From an uncultured Persicobacter sp. (GTDB taxonomy: Bacteria; Bacteroidota; Bacteroidia; Cytophagales; Cyclobacteriaceae), in assembly GCA_947498325.1 (NCBI GenBank), contig CANMKE010000007.1, positions 1 to 64,000 on the forward strand: DNA of 64,000 nucleotides, read 5' to 3'. The notes under the pieces were generated by a model. That model saw nothing but the letters and a program-made list of their open reading frames with translations. It was not told where the DNA came from and did no database searches. Position 1 is the stretch's first letter, and each line of letters opens with the position of its first letter. Below are positions 26,209-35,600 of this stretch, piece by piece. The position numbers were made by a program, and so were the translations under genes.

Positions 26209-27129
26209 CTATTTGAGTGCCTGAACAATTGTTTTTAAATTGGCGCGCACCATGCCGAGGTAAGTTCCCTCGGGGGTGCCTTTTTCGCCCATGGCATCGG
26301 AGTACAGGCTGCCTCCGATTTTCAGTTGGTGCCCCTTTTGCTGGCAGGCCTCAACAACAGAAGAAATCGCTTTGGGAGAAACCGAAGATTCTACAAAGAT
26401 GGCTTTGATGTTTCTTTCGATAATAAAATTAACCAAATCGACACGGTCACGAAGACCAAACTCCGACAGGGTTGAAATGCCCTGAAGTCCGCGCACTTCT
26501 ATACCGTAGGCTTTGCCAAAATAGCCAAAGGCATCGTGGGCGGTGATCATGACCCGCTGTTGTGCAGGAATCTGTTGAATTTCGCGCAGGATTTGCTGGT
26601 GTAATGCCTGCATGTCCTTGCGGTAACTCGCTTCGTTGGTTTCGATCATCGAAGCCCAGTCAGGGTATTGTTTTTTTAGGGCAAGTGCAGCTTCCTGAAC
26701 AGCGATATCCCAGATGGAGAGGTCGAACCAGATATGCGGGTCGTGCAGGTCGGTATCGTCGATGCGCAACAATTTGTGTTCAGGAATCGATTGTGCCAAA
26801 GCGACGACGGGACGGCTTCTGCTGAGTTTTTCAAGCACTTCGCCCATTTTTCCTTCAAGGTGAAGCCCATTATAAAAAATCAGGTTGGCACGGGCCAGGC
26901 GGTCAATATCACCATGGGTCGCTTTATAAAGATGGGGGTCCACGCCAGGGCCCATCAGTGAGATGACATTCGCGCTGTCCTGCACAAGTTGCTTAACCGC
27001 ATCGGCAATCATGCCTGTGGTACAGACAATATTTTGCTTGCCATTATTCATCTCAGGATGACGGTCACAGGCGGAAAAAAAAAGGAGGCTGATTGTTCCT
27101 GCAAGCAGGAGAAGGGTGTTATTTTTCAC
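26209..27129 (-). CDS. Metal ABC transporter substrate-binding lipoprotein (TroA/PsaA family)
   Basis: The 306-residue protein has a lipoprotein signal with Leu-Phe-Phe-Ser-Ala-Cys (Cys at about residue 21). The cluster A-I fold shows the usual ligands: His in Gly-Val-Asp-Pro-His-Leu-Tyr, His in Asp-Pro-His-Ile-Trp-Phe-Asp, a Glu in Phe-Val-Glu-Ser-Ser-Val and an Asp in Leu-Tyr-Ser-Asp-Ala-Met-Gly. The His-rich loop typical of zinc-specific ZnuA is missing, which together with the adjacent MntR favours manganese or ferrous iron. The start overlaps the regulator gene by 11 bp, so the two are translationally coupled. Confidence 0.93.
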   Translation of the reverse strand: MKNNTLLLLAGTISLLFFSACDRHPEMNNGKQNIVCTTGMIADAVKQLVQDSANVISLMGPGVDPHLYKATHGDIDRLARANLIFYNGLHLEGKMGEVLEKLSRSRPVVALAQSIPEHKLLRIDDTDLHDPHIWFDLSIWDIAVQEAALALKKQYPDWASMIETNEASYRKDMQALHQQILREIQQIPAQQRVMITAHDAFGYFGKAYGIEVRGLQGISTLSEFGLRDRVDLVNFIIERNIKAIFVESSVSPKAISSVVEACQQKGHQLKIGGSLYSDAMGEKGTPEGTYLGMVRANLKTIVQALK

Positions 27130-27778
27130 TCACGTAAATGTTTTTTGCGACTTCTTCGGAAATATATAATGTGCGATCGCTAAGAATAATTTCAAGGGAA
27201 TTATCAAAAGGTATTCGTTCCTTAATCATGATATCGGCATTGATGCTCGCCTTAATCTTGTCGAGGTATTGTAAAAATAAAGGGTTGTTTTCTTTTACCG
27301 CAGCAATCACCGAAGGGGTGTTGACCTTCAGTTCGGAAAGCAGAATTTTTGGAATATCTTTGATATTTCCTTCTGCATCTGGGATTGGGTCACCGTGAGG
27401 GTCTTGTTTAGGGTAGCCTAAAAATTGATCCAATCGGCTGATGAGCAGGGCGGAGTCAATGTGCTCCAGTTGCTCGGCCACCTCATGCACCTCACTCCAG
27501 GTAAAATTAAGGTGCTTGACCAAAAACACCTCCCATAAGCGGTGCTTCCGAATGACCAGCAAAGCGATGTTCATCCCACTTTCAGAAAGCGTTGCCCCCT
27601 GGTACTTTTTATAATGAATCAGGGCCTTATTCGACAGCTTTTTCAGCATATCGCTCACCGATGCGGGTTTGGTTTTAGTCAACTCTGCGATTGAGGTGGT
27701 ACTGACCCCCTGTGGTGTTTCGAGTTGTAACTGATATATTGCTTTAAGATAATTCTCCTCTACAAAACTTAAATCCAT
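27119..27778 (-). CDS. mntR: DtxR/MntR family metal-dependent regulator
   Basis: The 219-residue protein has an N-terminal winged helix (about 1-65), a dimerisation and metal-sensing domain (Lys-His-Arg-Leu-Trp-Glu-Val-Phe-Leu, Glu-Gln-Leu-Glu-His, Pro-Lys-Gln-Asp-Pro-His-Gly-Asp-Pro-Ile-Pro) and a C-terminal FeoA/SH3-like domain (about 145-219). By family it represses metal uptake genes when Mn(II) or Fe(II) is bound. It is the first gene of the transporter operon, and a palindrome at 27815-27830 before its start is a likely operator, giving autoregulation. The gene symbol follows the transporter context; an iron-responsive role is possible. Confidence 0.88.
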   Translation of the reverse strand: MDLSFVEENYLKAIYQLQLETPQGVSTTSIAELTKTKPASVSDMLKKLSNKALIHYKKYQGATLSESGMNIALLVIRKHRLWEVFLVKHLNFTWSEVHEVAEQLEHIDSALLISRLDQFLGYPKQDPHGDPIPDAEGNIKDIPKILLSELKVNTPSVIAAVKENNPLFLQYLDKIKASINADIMIKERIPFDNSLEIILSDRTLYISEEVAKNIYVSEK

Positions 27779-27814
27779 ACTGTTGTTGCGGTTATTATGG
27801 GAGGTAATTTAATA

Positions 27815-27830
27815 TTTAGATTGATCTAAA
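27815..27830. promoter_or_regulatory. Candidate operator of the metal-transport operon
   Basis: The inverted repeat TTTAGA-4-TCTAAA lies 37 bp before the regulator start. DtxR-family operators are palindromes of similar form with TTAG/CTAA arms. Location and form fit autoregulation, but a palindrome of this length in AT-rich DNA can also arise by chance. Confidence 0.5.
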
Positions 27831-28040
27831 AAAAAATTTAGTCAATAAAATAATATGGTTCGTAATTCAGTTTTGAATAATCTTTGATTGTAAGAAGTTT
27901 TGTTGTAATTTTTATTAGAAATGTCAGCTATTTTTCCATCAGAATAGTTAAGAACCTATCAAGGGAACACAACTGATTTCGATAATTATATATCTTTGAA
28001 TAATTATCTATCAAAATGTGAATTAGAATATTTTTAGATG

Positions 28041-28048
28041 TACGTTTG
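28041..28048 (+). promoter_or_regulatory. Candidate -7 element of the RavA/ViaA-like pair
   Basis: TACGTTTG matches the Bacteroidota -7 consensus 46 bp before the ATG at 28094. A second match, TATCTTTG, lies at 27991-27998. Neither has a perfect TTTG at the -33 spacing. The intergenic stretch 27779-28093 holds nothing else that I recognise besides the operator. Confidence 0.35.
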
Positions 28049-28093
28049 AGCTTCGTTTAAACCTATATCTTATAACTTCATAACAATTACCAT

Positions 28094-29617
28094 ATGCTTA
28101 TTCGTGATCGGATAAAAAAGATTTTGGAAGTCATAGGTGACGGCATGTTTGAAAAAGAGGAGGTCACCTCTTTGGGCGTGCTATCGGCTATCGCAGGAGA
28201 GAGTATTTTTATGTTAGGCCCTCCTGGTGTTGGAAAAAGTATGATTGCCAAGCGGCTGAAGCATGCTTTTAAAGAGGGGCGATCTTTTGAGTATCTCATG
28301 AATAGGTTCTCCACCCCTGATGAAATTTTCGGACCTATTTCCATCAAAAAACTCAGTAAAGAAGATAAATACGAACGCATGACGGAAGGCTACCTGCCTG
28401 GTGCCACGGTGGTGTTTTTGGATGAAATCTGGAAGGCAGGACCAGCAATTCAGAATGCTTTGTTGACGGTGCTGAATGAAAAGATTTATCGCAACGGGGA
28501 CAAAGAGATTAAAGTGAAACTCCAGGCCTTGTTTTCGGCCTCCAATGAGTTGCCGGAAGAAAATAGCGGTCTTGAGGCTTTATGGGATCGTTTTCTGATT
28601 CGATGTTTCGTAGATCGGATTCTTGATGAAGAGAATTTTTACCGAATGCTCACCGAGCCTCATACCTCCAATAGCGTTGTGCTCGAGGAGTCTCTGGTTA
28701 TTCATCAGGATGAAATCACAGAATGGGACCTGGCTATAGAAAAGGTGCGCCTGCCCAAGAATATTTTATTAACCCTGACGACCATCCGTAAAACCATTGC
28801 CAAGCACGGGCAAGGGTTGAAGGAAGGCGAATCTCCACTTTATGTATCTGACCGTCGGTGGGCAAAAATTGCACGTCTGCTGAAAACCTCGGCATTCCTG
28901 AACGGTAGGGAGGAAGTCAACCTTGCGGATTGCTTGCTAATATCGCCCTGCTTGTGGAGTAAGCCATCGGAAATTGAATTGACAAAAAAGTGGGTTTCCC
29001 AGGCAATTTTTAAGGTAGGTTTTCCTGCAGAATTTAAAATTCCTTTGGTGGAGGCGCAAATTAATTCTTTCCGAAGTGAAGTCATGGAGCAGGCTTTTGA
29101 GGTGAAGCTCATGGTAGAGAATGTGCCGCAGGTGATTAACGGGCAATACCATACTGTAATGGAGTTTCCGGGTTTCCACAAGAATATTCTTGCCGAGGAT
29201 TTTGAGTTGCTCAGCGGATCAGTTCAGGAAATTACCCTATACTCAACCGCTGGAGGCGAGCAGACTTTCAAGGCGTCAAAGATCTCCAATATTGAAATAG
29301 AGATCGAGATCAAAAATCATTTTCAGCGTTTTACGCTGGTGAATATTGAGGAAACGGTAGAGAAGCATATTCGAAAGAAGGTTTCTCCAGCGACGATTGA
29401 AATTCTCAACAAACAAAAAGCAGACATTCTGACTTATTTGGACAAAGTGGCCACAACACTGGTGGAAGTTCGGGAAACAGGTAAAGACCATGAATTGTCT
29501 TCGATCTTCCTGACCAAAAAACAAACCCAGGCCATGGATTTCAATTTACAGATGATCATGAAGGAAATTGTTTCACGCAAGACCGAGGTAGAAAAGATAG
29601 GAATGCAGTATGCCTGA
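28094..29617 (+). CDS. MoxR-type AAA+ ATPase (RavA-like)
   Basis: The 507-residue protein has Walker A Gly-Pro-Pro-Gly-Val-Gly-Lys-Ser (42-49), the MoxR/RavA Arg-Phe-Ser-Thr-Pro-Asp-Glu-Ile-Phe-Gly-Pro segment, Walker B with Asp111-Glu112 and sensor motifs typical of RavA. The C-terminal 200 residues are helical and beta-rich and replace the LARA region of E. coli RavA. It overlaps the next gene, a VWA protein, by 8 bp, the usual RavA/ViaA arrangement. In E. coli the pair acts as a chaperone for respiratory Fe-S enzymes; whether this holds here is inference. Confidence 0.9.
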   Translation: MLIRDRIKKILEVIGDGMFEKEEVTSLGVLSAIAGESIFMLGPPGVGKSMIAKRLKHAFKEGRSFEYLMNRFSTPDEIFGPISIKKLSKEDKYERMTEGYLPGATVVFLDEIWKAGPAIQNALLTVLNEKIYRNGDKEIKVKLQALFSASNELPEENSGLEALWDRFLIRCFVDRILDEENFYRMLTEPHTSNSVVLEESLVIHQDEITEWDLAIEKVRLPKNILLTLTTIRKTIAKHGQGLKEGESPLYVSDRRWAKIARLLKTSAFLNGREEVNLADCLLISPCLWSKPSEIELTKKWVSQAIFKVGFPAEFKIPLVEAQINSFRSEVMEQAFEVKLMVENVPQVINGQYHTVMEFPGFHKNILAEDFELLSGSVQEITLYSTAGGEQTFKASKISNIEIEIEIKNHFQRFTLVNIEETVEKHIRKKVSPATIEILNKQKADILTYLDKVATTLVEVRETGKDHELSSIFLTKKQTQAMDFNLQMIMKEIVSRKTEVEKIGMQYA

Positions 29618-31031
29618 TTTTAAAACGCAGTTAGAGGAATTTAAGCTTTTTGGACGCTTTGGGAGCGAAGCACAACGCACCGACCTGGTGGCTTACATGG
29701 AGGCTATATGTAGCAATAAGCCCTATGAAGGAGGCGAGTTGTCGGAACACCTGACGGGCCCGATCAAAGAGGTTTTGGATACCCCTGGGCTGCAAGAATA
29801 CATGCTTGGGCATGCTGATTTTCAGAATTACGTGTTGTTGGAAATCATTCAGCAACTTGATGCTAAATCTGTTCATAATATCGAGCGGGGGATCAAAAGG
29901 CATAACCGCTGGAAGCGGGTGTCTTCCGAGGTTTGGTATAAGTTTCTGGAATTTCTGAATCATATTTTCGCCTCTTCGGTTTTTGATATGAATCATCGGG
30001 TGTTGGGTACCATTGAGGTTAAGAAGCTGAAAGGGAAAATTACCAAGAAAGGCGATTTTACCAAAAACACCAATTCACTGATTCAGACCTTGCGCCAAAA
30101 CCTGATTCCGCATTGGTCCTCCGAAAGTGGGCAATGGAAGGATGTTCCTTTTGATCTGTTGGCGAAGTATGAGTCACAGATGCAGAATCATAAGGCATTG
30201 GATGAGCTGGTGGCTAATTTGGGACGTATGGATCGTGCCATGACGCAGTCAACGTTCAAAGAAGTGGAGGAAACGGAAATTCCCTCACTGGTGAAAAATC
30301 CGATTAAAGATAAGGAAGAAATCAAGGGAATAACACAAGGGGATGATTTGCCCTATGTGTTGCCTGGAGAAATAGCATTGCTGGGGCAGCCAGAAACCGA
30401 AGACCTATTTTATCAGCGGTTTGTGGAAAAGAAGTTGCTGGAATTTGACCTGATCGCCGATGCGAACAATGATGCCAACAACAAAAAGAAGGCGCCAAAA
30501 TCCAAAAGTGAAGACGGTAAAGGGCCTATTATTTTGTGTGTGGATACCAGTGCCTCAATGATGGGGAAGGTGGAAGAAGCTGCCAAAGTGATCTGCCTGG
30601 CCATGATGAAGCGGGCTTTGGTGGATCATCGCCCATGTTATGTGGTTGCTTTTTCCCAAAAAATTGAAGTGCTTGAATTGAGCGGCGTCAGTGATGAAAT
30701 TGAGGTCTTGTTACAATTCCTGAGTATGTCGTTCCATGGTGGCACCGATGTTGGGGAAGCCTTAAATGCATCCCTTGAACTGATGAAAAACCAGAAGTTT
30801 CACAAAGCCGACATGATCATGCTGACGGATGGTAAAATCCCGATGATTGATCCTGGCTTGCGATCTCGTTTGCTGAATGCCAAAACTCGAGGGAATCGTT
30901 TTTTCTCGATTATCATTGCTGGGACAGCTTATGAAAATGTACATTTTCCAAGCTTTACGGCTAACTGGCGCTATAACCCCATGAATGGGGATGGGTTCCA
31001 GCATATGGTGGAGGAGCTTCGGAAACTATAA
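29610..31031 (+). CDS. VWA-domain protein (ViaA-like partner of the MoxR ATPase)
   Basis: The 473-residue protein has a helical N-terminal half and a C-terminal von Willebrand A domain. The MIDAS motif begins at Asp312 (Asp-Thr-Ser-Ala-Ser-Met), with the Thr of Gly-Gly-Thr-Asp and the Asp of Leu-Thr-Asp-Gly completing the site. It lacks a signal peptide or membrane segment, so it is cytosolic. It is translationally coupled to the MoxR ATPase upstream and by family serves as its adaptor. Length and order agree with ViaA (about 480 residues). The stop codon is only 3 bp from the end of the convergent comEC-like gene. Confidence 0.88.
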   Translation: MPDFKTQLEEFKLFGRFGSEAQRTDLVAYMEAICSNKPYEGGELSEHLTGPIKEVLDTPGLQEYMLGHADFQNYVLLEIIQQLDAKSVHNIERGIKRHNRWKRVSSEVWYKFLEFLNHIFASSVFDMNHRVLGTIEVKKLKGKITKKGDFTKNTNSLIQTLRQNLIPHWSSESGQWKDVPFDLLAKYESQMQNHKALDELVANLGRMDRAMTQSTFKEVEETEIPSLVKNPIKDKEEIKGITQGDDLPYVLPGEIALLGQPETEDLFYQRFVEKKLLEFDLIADANNDANNKKKAPKSKSEDGKGPIILCVDTSASMMGKVEEAAKVICLAMMKRALVDHRPCYVVAFSQKIEVLELSGVSDEIEVLLQFLSMSFHGGTDVGEALNASLELMKNQKFHKADMIMLTDGKIPMIDPGLRSRLLNAKTRGNRFFSIIIAGTAYENVHFPSFTANWRYNPMNGDGFQHMVEELRKL

Positions 31032-31033
31032 AC

Positions 31034-32509
31034 TTAAAGGTCGTCTTCGATCTGATGAATATCAATGGAATCAGCCGTTAGCGGTTGGTTCCATTTGTGT
31101 TTTAGATAGGGGCTAAGGCACAATACCAACCCCAGGGCAATTCCCCAGTTGCACCATTTTTTTCGGTAACCCCAGAAACCAATCAGCGATAGGGCAATCA
31201 GCCAAAAGCCGAGCACCATCATTTCGTCGAAATATTGAATGCGATGCATCGCGAAAGGCTGTTGTGCCAAATATTCCAAAAAGCGTTCATGTTGTTCAAT
31301 TATATAGCTCAGCCACTGGCCAAGGGGTTTGGCGATGACAGAGAGCGGACTGATCACGATCATCAGCCAGCCTGCTACAAAGAAAAATGGAATACTGATA
31401 CTGACTAAATAATTGGTCAGGAATCCCCAGTTAGAAACCTCCTTGAAATAAAACAGGATAAGTGGAAGGGTAAATACTTGTGCGCAGAAACCTACAAGTG
31501 GAATGCTGACAAGGACCTTGGTGATCCTGCCTCTAAAGTGTCGGAAAAGTGGAGGAAATAGCCAGCCAATTCCCAACACAGCCAAAGAGGATAACTGGAA
31601 GCCTAAATCAAACAGTAGATTTGGTGAAAATATCAGTAATAAATAGCAGGTCCAAAGTAAAGCATTCAGCAGGTTAAATTGCCTGCCTGATATTTTGGCA
31701 AAAAGGAAAATCATTGTCATTCCTACCGCACGATAAACGGAGGCGCGATCTCCAACGATATAGCAGAAAGAAAAGAGGAAAATCATTATGAGGAGCGCCT
31801 TGAGCCATGGTAAATAGCGTTTTTTCGGATTGATTTGAAGTAAGAAAAAACAAAAGCCCAAAACGATACCGACATGCATTCCGGATACCGCCAAAGTATG
31901 GGCAATACCAGTTTGCCGATAACGGTTTTTGATGGTGTCGGTATGTTGGTTGTGCCCCGCCCAGCACAAAGGGGCTAAAAGTCCTATGGCTTTTGGTGTG
32001 ATATTTTTCCCCAAAAGATCGTTTAATAAGTTTTTTATTCTCTCATTTTTTATATTGGTTGTTGGGCTGGAAGTGTAAGCTATGTAGCTATAATTATTGT
32101 GTTTTTTGTGCTCCAGTAAAATTTCAACGCTTGAGTTTAATGGCGGTTTTTGTTGCGTAATTTCTAAAAAATATACTTCATTTTTAGGAATCCATTGTTT
32201 TTTAAATGTTTCAGTACTTTTAAAATAACCTGTTTTACCTTTGAATTTAAAAAAGTGACCTTTCAAGATTAGCTGTTGCTCAGCTGAAATTTTCGTATCA
32301 GATTGTTGGGTAAAAGGGATCAACAGGCTAACCGAAACACAAAGCAATATTTTTGGCCACTTTGTCGCTTTTTTTAGGAATAGCCATGATGTAAGAAAAA
32401 TCACTAAAATCAATAAAAACGCAATACTATGAATTAAATCGATGGTTTTCGACCCTATTATTCCTAAAATTAAGCTGAAAAGTAAAACAGATATCTGTGT
32501 TGTCCTCAT
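31034..32509 (-). CDS. ComEC/Rec2-type competence protein, short form
   Basis: The 491-residue membrane protein has an N-terminal DUF4131-like part (about 1-150) and a Competence domain with the conserved Leu-Ala-Val-Ser-Gly-Met-His-Val-Gly near residue 205 and Asp-Arg-Ala-Ser-Val-Tyr-Arg-Ala. Eight or more helices follow. Full ComEC proteins of about 700-800 residues end in a metallo-beta-lactamase-like nuclease domain; this one stops after the last helices with a short acidic tail. The family forms the channel that imports single-stranded DNA. No frameshift is visible at the end, so the short form seems natural, as in many Bacteroidota. Confidence 0.88.
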   Translation of the reverse strand: MRTTQISVLLFSLILGIIGSKTIDLIHSIAFLLILVIFLTSWLFLKKATKWPKILLCVSVSLLIPFTQQSDTKISAEQQLILKGHFFKFKGKTGYFKSTETFKKQWIPKNEVYFLEITQQKPPLNSSVEILLEHKKHNNYSYIAYTSSPTTNIKNERIKNLLNDLLGKNITPKAIGLLAPLCWAGHNQHTDTIKNRYRQTGIAHTLAVSGMHVGIVLGFCFFLLQINPKKRYLPWLKALLIMIFLFSFCYIVGDRASVYRAVGMTMIFLFAKISGRQFNLLNALLWTCYLLLIFSPNLLFDLGFQLSSLAVLGIGWLFPPLFRHFRGRITKVLVSIPLVGFCAQVFTLPLILFYFKEVSNWGFLTNYLVSISIPFFFVAGWLMIVISPLSVIAKPLGQWLSYIIEQHERFLEYLAQQPFAMHRIQYFDEMMVLGFWLIALSLIGFWGYRKKWCNWGIALGLVLCLSPYLKHKWNQPLTADSIDIHQIEDDL

Positions 32510-32675
32510 TATTAGATAGTTAATTTTCTGTGTTTACGAGGGCGTGATGAAAATGGCATATTTGGCATTAAATCTTAGGAAGTTATGTTTTATAGACTTT
32601 TCGATTCATTCCAAAAAAATATATAGTGATATTGTACCAAAGTATTTATCTATAATACTTGTGGAATCAGCGTTT

Positions 32676-35600
32676 ATGAGTCAGTCAATTAATCCGAAGG
32701 TGAAAAATAAGGAGGTCCTTGAATTTTTGCTCTCCTCACCAGAGAGAGAGGATTTGCTGTCCTTTATTGTAAAGGAATTGGTTGGTTCGCTGAATCATCA
32801 TGTGACAGGTAAGAGCCTGCTTTATGTTGATACCGAAGACCAGTCGCTGGTGCACTTTTGCACCATGACAGAGGATTTTGATCTGGCGGGACGCTATTGG
32901 GATGCTTTAAGCCTGATTCAAACGGACATCAAAAAGCATCAAAAGCACATTCCACTTTATACGCCATTTGATACCACAACTTGCAAGGCAGACCCACTCT
33001 TTAGTTCACTCGCAGATATTCACATGCCTTACCATTTGCTGGCGCTTCCCCATCAGGGGTGTGGTATGTTATTGCTCGTGTTATTTTATCAAACCCCAAG
33101 CTTAGCTGTTCATGTCCCTGAATCTGACCTGCATTTCCGTTTTTTGGTAGAACGGCTTGTCGGTATTTTTCATAAAGAGCGAGCGAAGTCTGTGGGTGTT
33201 GACCTTCGTGCTGTCCCTAAGCGAAAGACCTCCACTTTAGGGATACTGGTGATTAACCGACAGGGAATCATCCAGAATTTTAATCCTATCGCCAAGAAAT
33301 TACTTGGGTTGGAAGAATCTCCACTTGGCCTGTCAGTGCTTCGATTTACCCCCGTTCGACTTCGGGATAAACTGATTGCCATTTTCCTGAATAAGAACAG
33401 GAGTCAGAATCACTTCGAGGAGGTTGAATACTACTCTCCGCTGATCATCAATCAACAGCAGACCACTACCAAATTACGATGGTGTTTAAATTGCTCCTTT
33501 CAGGGAAATCAGGAATTGATTTTGATTGAGATCGAGAATCCTGGCAATATTGAAAATCCCCAGAGTTTTCTTAACGGCAACTTCAAGCTGATGCGGAAGT
33601 TGCTCGAGAATATTCCCGGAAGTATAGGGGTGATAAATTTCCGGGAGAACTTTCTGGAATTTCCCGATGATGGGATTTTGAAGAAAATGGGTTATCTCCA
33701 AATTGCTTCCGATACCGATATGATTGAATTTGTATCGAAGGTGATTCATCCCAAGGATGCTGCCTGGTGGAGCAACCTGATTCGTCAGTTTAACATTAAT
33801 CAGCCCAATGAGAAGATCGTTGAGTTCAGGGAAGAAAAAGGCAATTACCTTCAGGTGTTGTTGAAGTTCGTGCCTTTTCAGTTAGAGGATGAACCTTTCG
33901 GAGAAAATGCCATGGTACTTGCCATGGATGTTTCTCATTATTTTGATTCAGAAAAATCATCAGAAACAACCTTGGATACGCCCGAAACTTTGTCACTTTC
34001 GTCGGGTTACGGCTCATGGCAGTGGTCAAGAGCGGAAGGTTTGCGGGTGTGTTCAACTTTGGCAAGCCAGTTAAAAATGCCTATTGACGATCGCTATGAT
34101 TTTCATGAGCTTGACCATTGGCAACGATTCTTTTCAAAAAAGTCACTGATTAGTCTTCAGCAATTGATAGATCGGGTAGTGGCAAGAAAAGGTCGTCGTT
34201 TTCGGTTGCATCTGCCAGCGGTTTTGGCGGATGGCAGTCAGGTATTATTGGATATCAGAGGGGAAATTGATCAATTTTCAGATCAGTCTTATTATTACAG
34301 AGGGATCGCTTTACAGGAATCATTGGTGAACGAAGTGCTGACCGCAATACCGCCTGTGTTGCAGTCAGACCTGTTTTCTATACAGGACTTTCCTTTGCCA
34401 ATCTGTGAGACGGATGAATTTTTAAATATCACGGATAAAAATACGAGCTTTGACCGTTGGTTTGATGCGTCGATAGATAGTGCTTTGACTGATGTGGTAG
34501 AAGTGGGCAGTAAAAGCTTGAAGTCGTATTTTGCTGATGCCATAAAAAATCATGAGGAGTTTTTCAGCCTTCAGCTTAGTTTTAGCATGCGAGGAGATCG
34601 ATTGTCTAAAATTGATCTTTCCGCTTTGCTGCAATTTGATGCCAATCAAAAGTTTTTGCGTGCGGTGATAACTTTCGCTCATGCTCACGAGGCAATGATG
34701 GAAAAATTTGAAACTCGCGAACAGGAACTGAAAGAATTGAAGGCCAGTCAGGAGGATTATTTCTCGAAAATTGCTCATGAGTTGCGGAACCCCATTAATG
34801 GGATTATGGGCTTGAGTGAGCAGTTGCTTCGATCTAAAATGCCTGAGGATGACAAAGCGGGTATTCGCCATATTTATTTCAGTGCGCAAATGGTGTATAA
34901 TTTGTCGAATGACCTTTTGGATCTTTCGAAGGCCAAGTCGGGGATGGTGAAGTTGGAGTACCGTGATTTTGATTTCTTCCAACTGATTCAGATTCTTGAG
35001 CGCACCATTAAAAATCAAAAGCATAATTACAATAATGAACTGAGCTTTCATATTGCAGAAAATATTCCGCAGTATATCAACAGTGATGCCCTAAGGCTCA
35101 ATCAAATCTTATTGAACCTGCTCTCGAATGCCCACAAGTTTACGCTTGGTGGTAAGGTGTCGCTGGAAGTTGAAATGGCGGGAACGGAGGAAAGTCCCAA
35201 GCTGAAATTTATCGTTCGGGATTCTGGTATTGGGATTCCCAAAAGTCAGATCTCCAAAATATTTGACCCTTACCGACAGGCAACAAGAGATGTAACCCGT
35301 CGTTTTGGTGGGACAGGTCTGGGGTTGTCGATTACCAAAAGCCTGGTGAGCGTATTCAATGGAGAAATATCGGTAGAATCCATAGAGGGAGTAGGGACGA
35401 CCTTTGAGGTGATTTTGCCTTACCGACCATGTAAAGCGCATCGTATAGAGAGCCCGCAAGCGTCGAGCAGCTGGTCGAGCTTGAAAGGGCTGAAGGTGCT
35501 TTATGTAGAGGATTCTGTGGTGAATCAGTTTTTGATGAAGAAAATATGCGATCAGGAAGGGATCATTCTTCGGACCACGGCTTCGGGTTTAAATGCCATG

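Noticed and set aside
32544-32675. Longer N-terminus of the large hybrid kinase
   Set aside because: The added 44 residues look like translated AT-rich leader and lack any conserved character.
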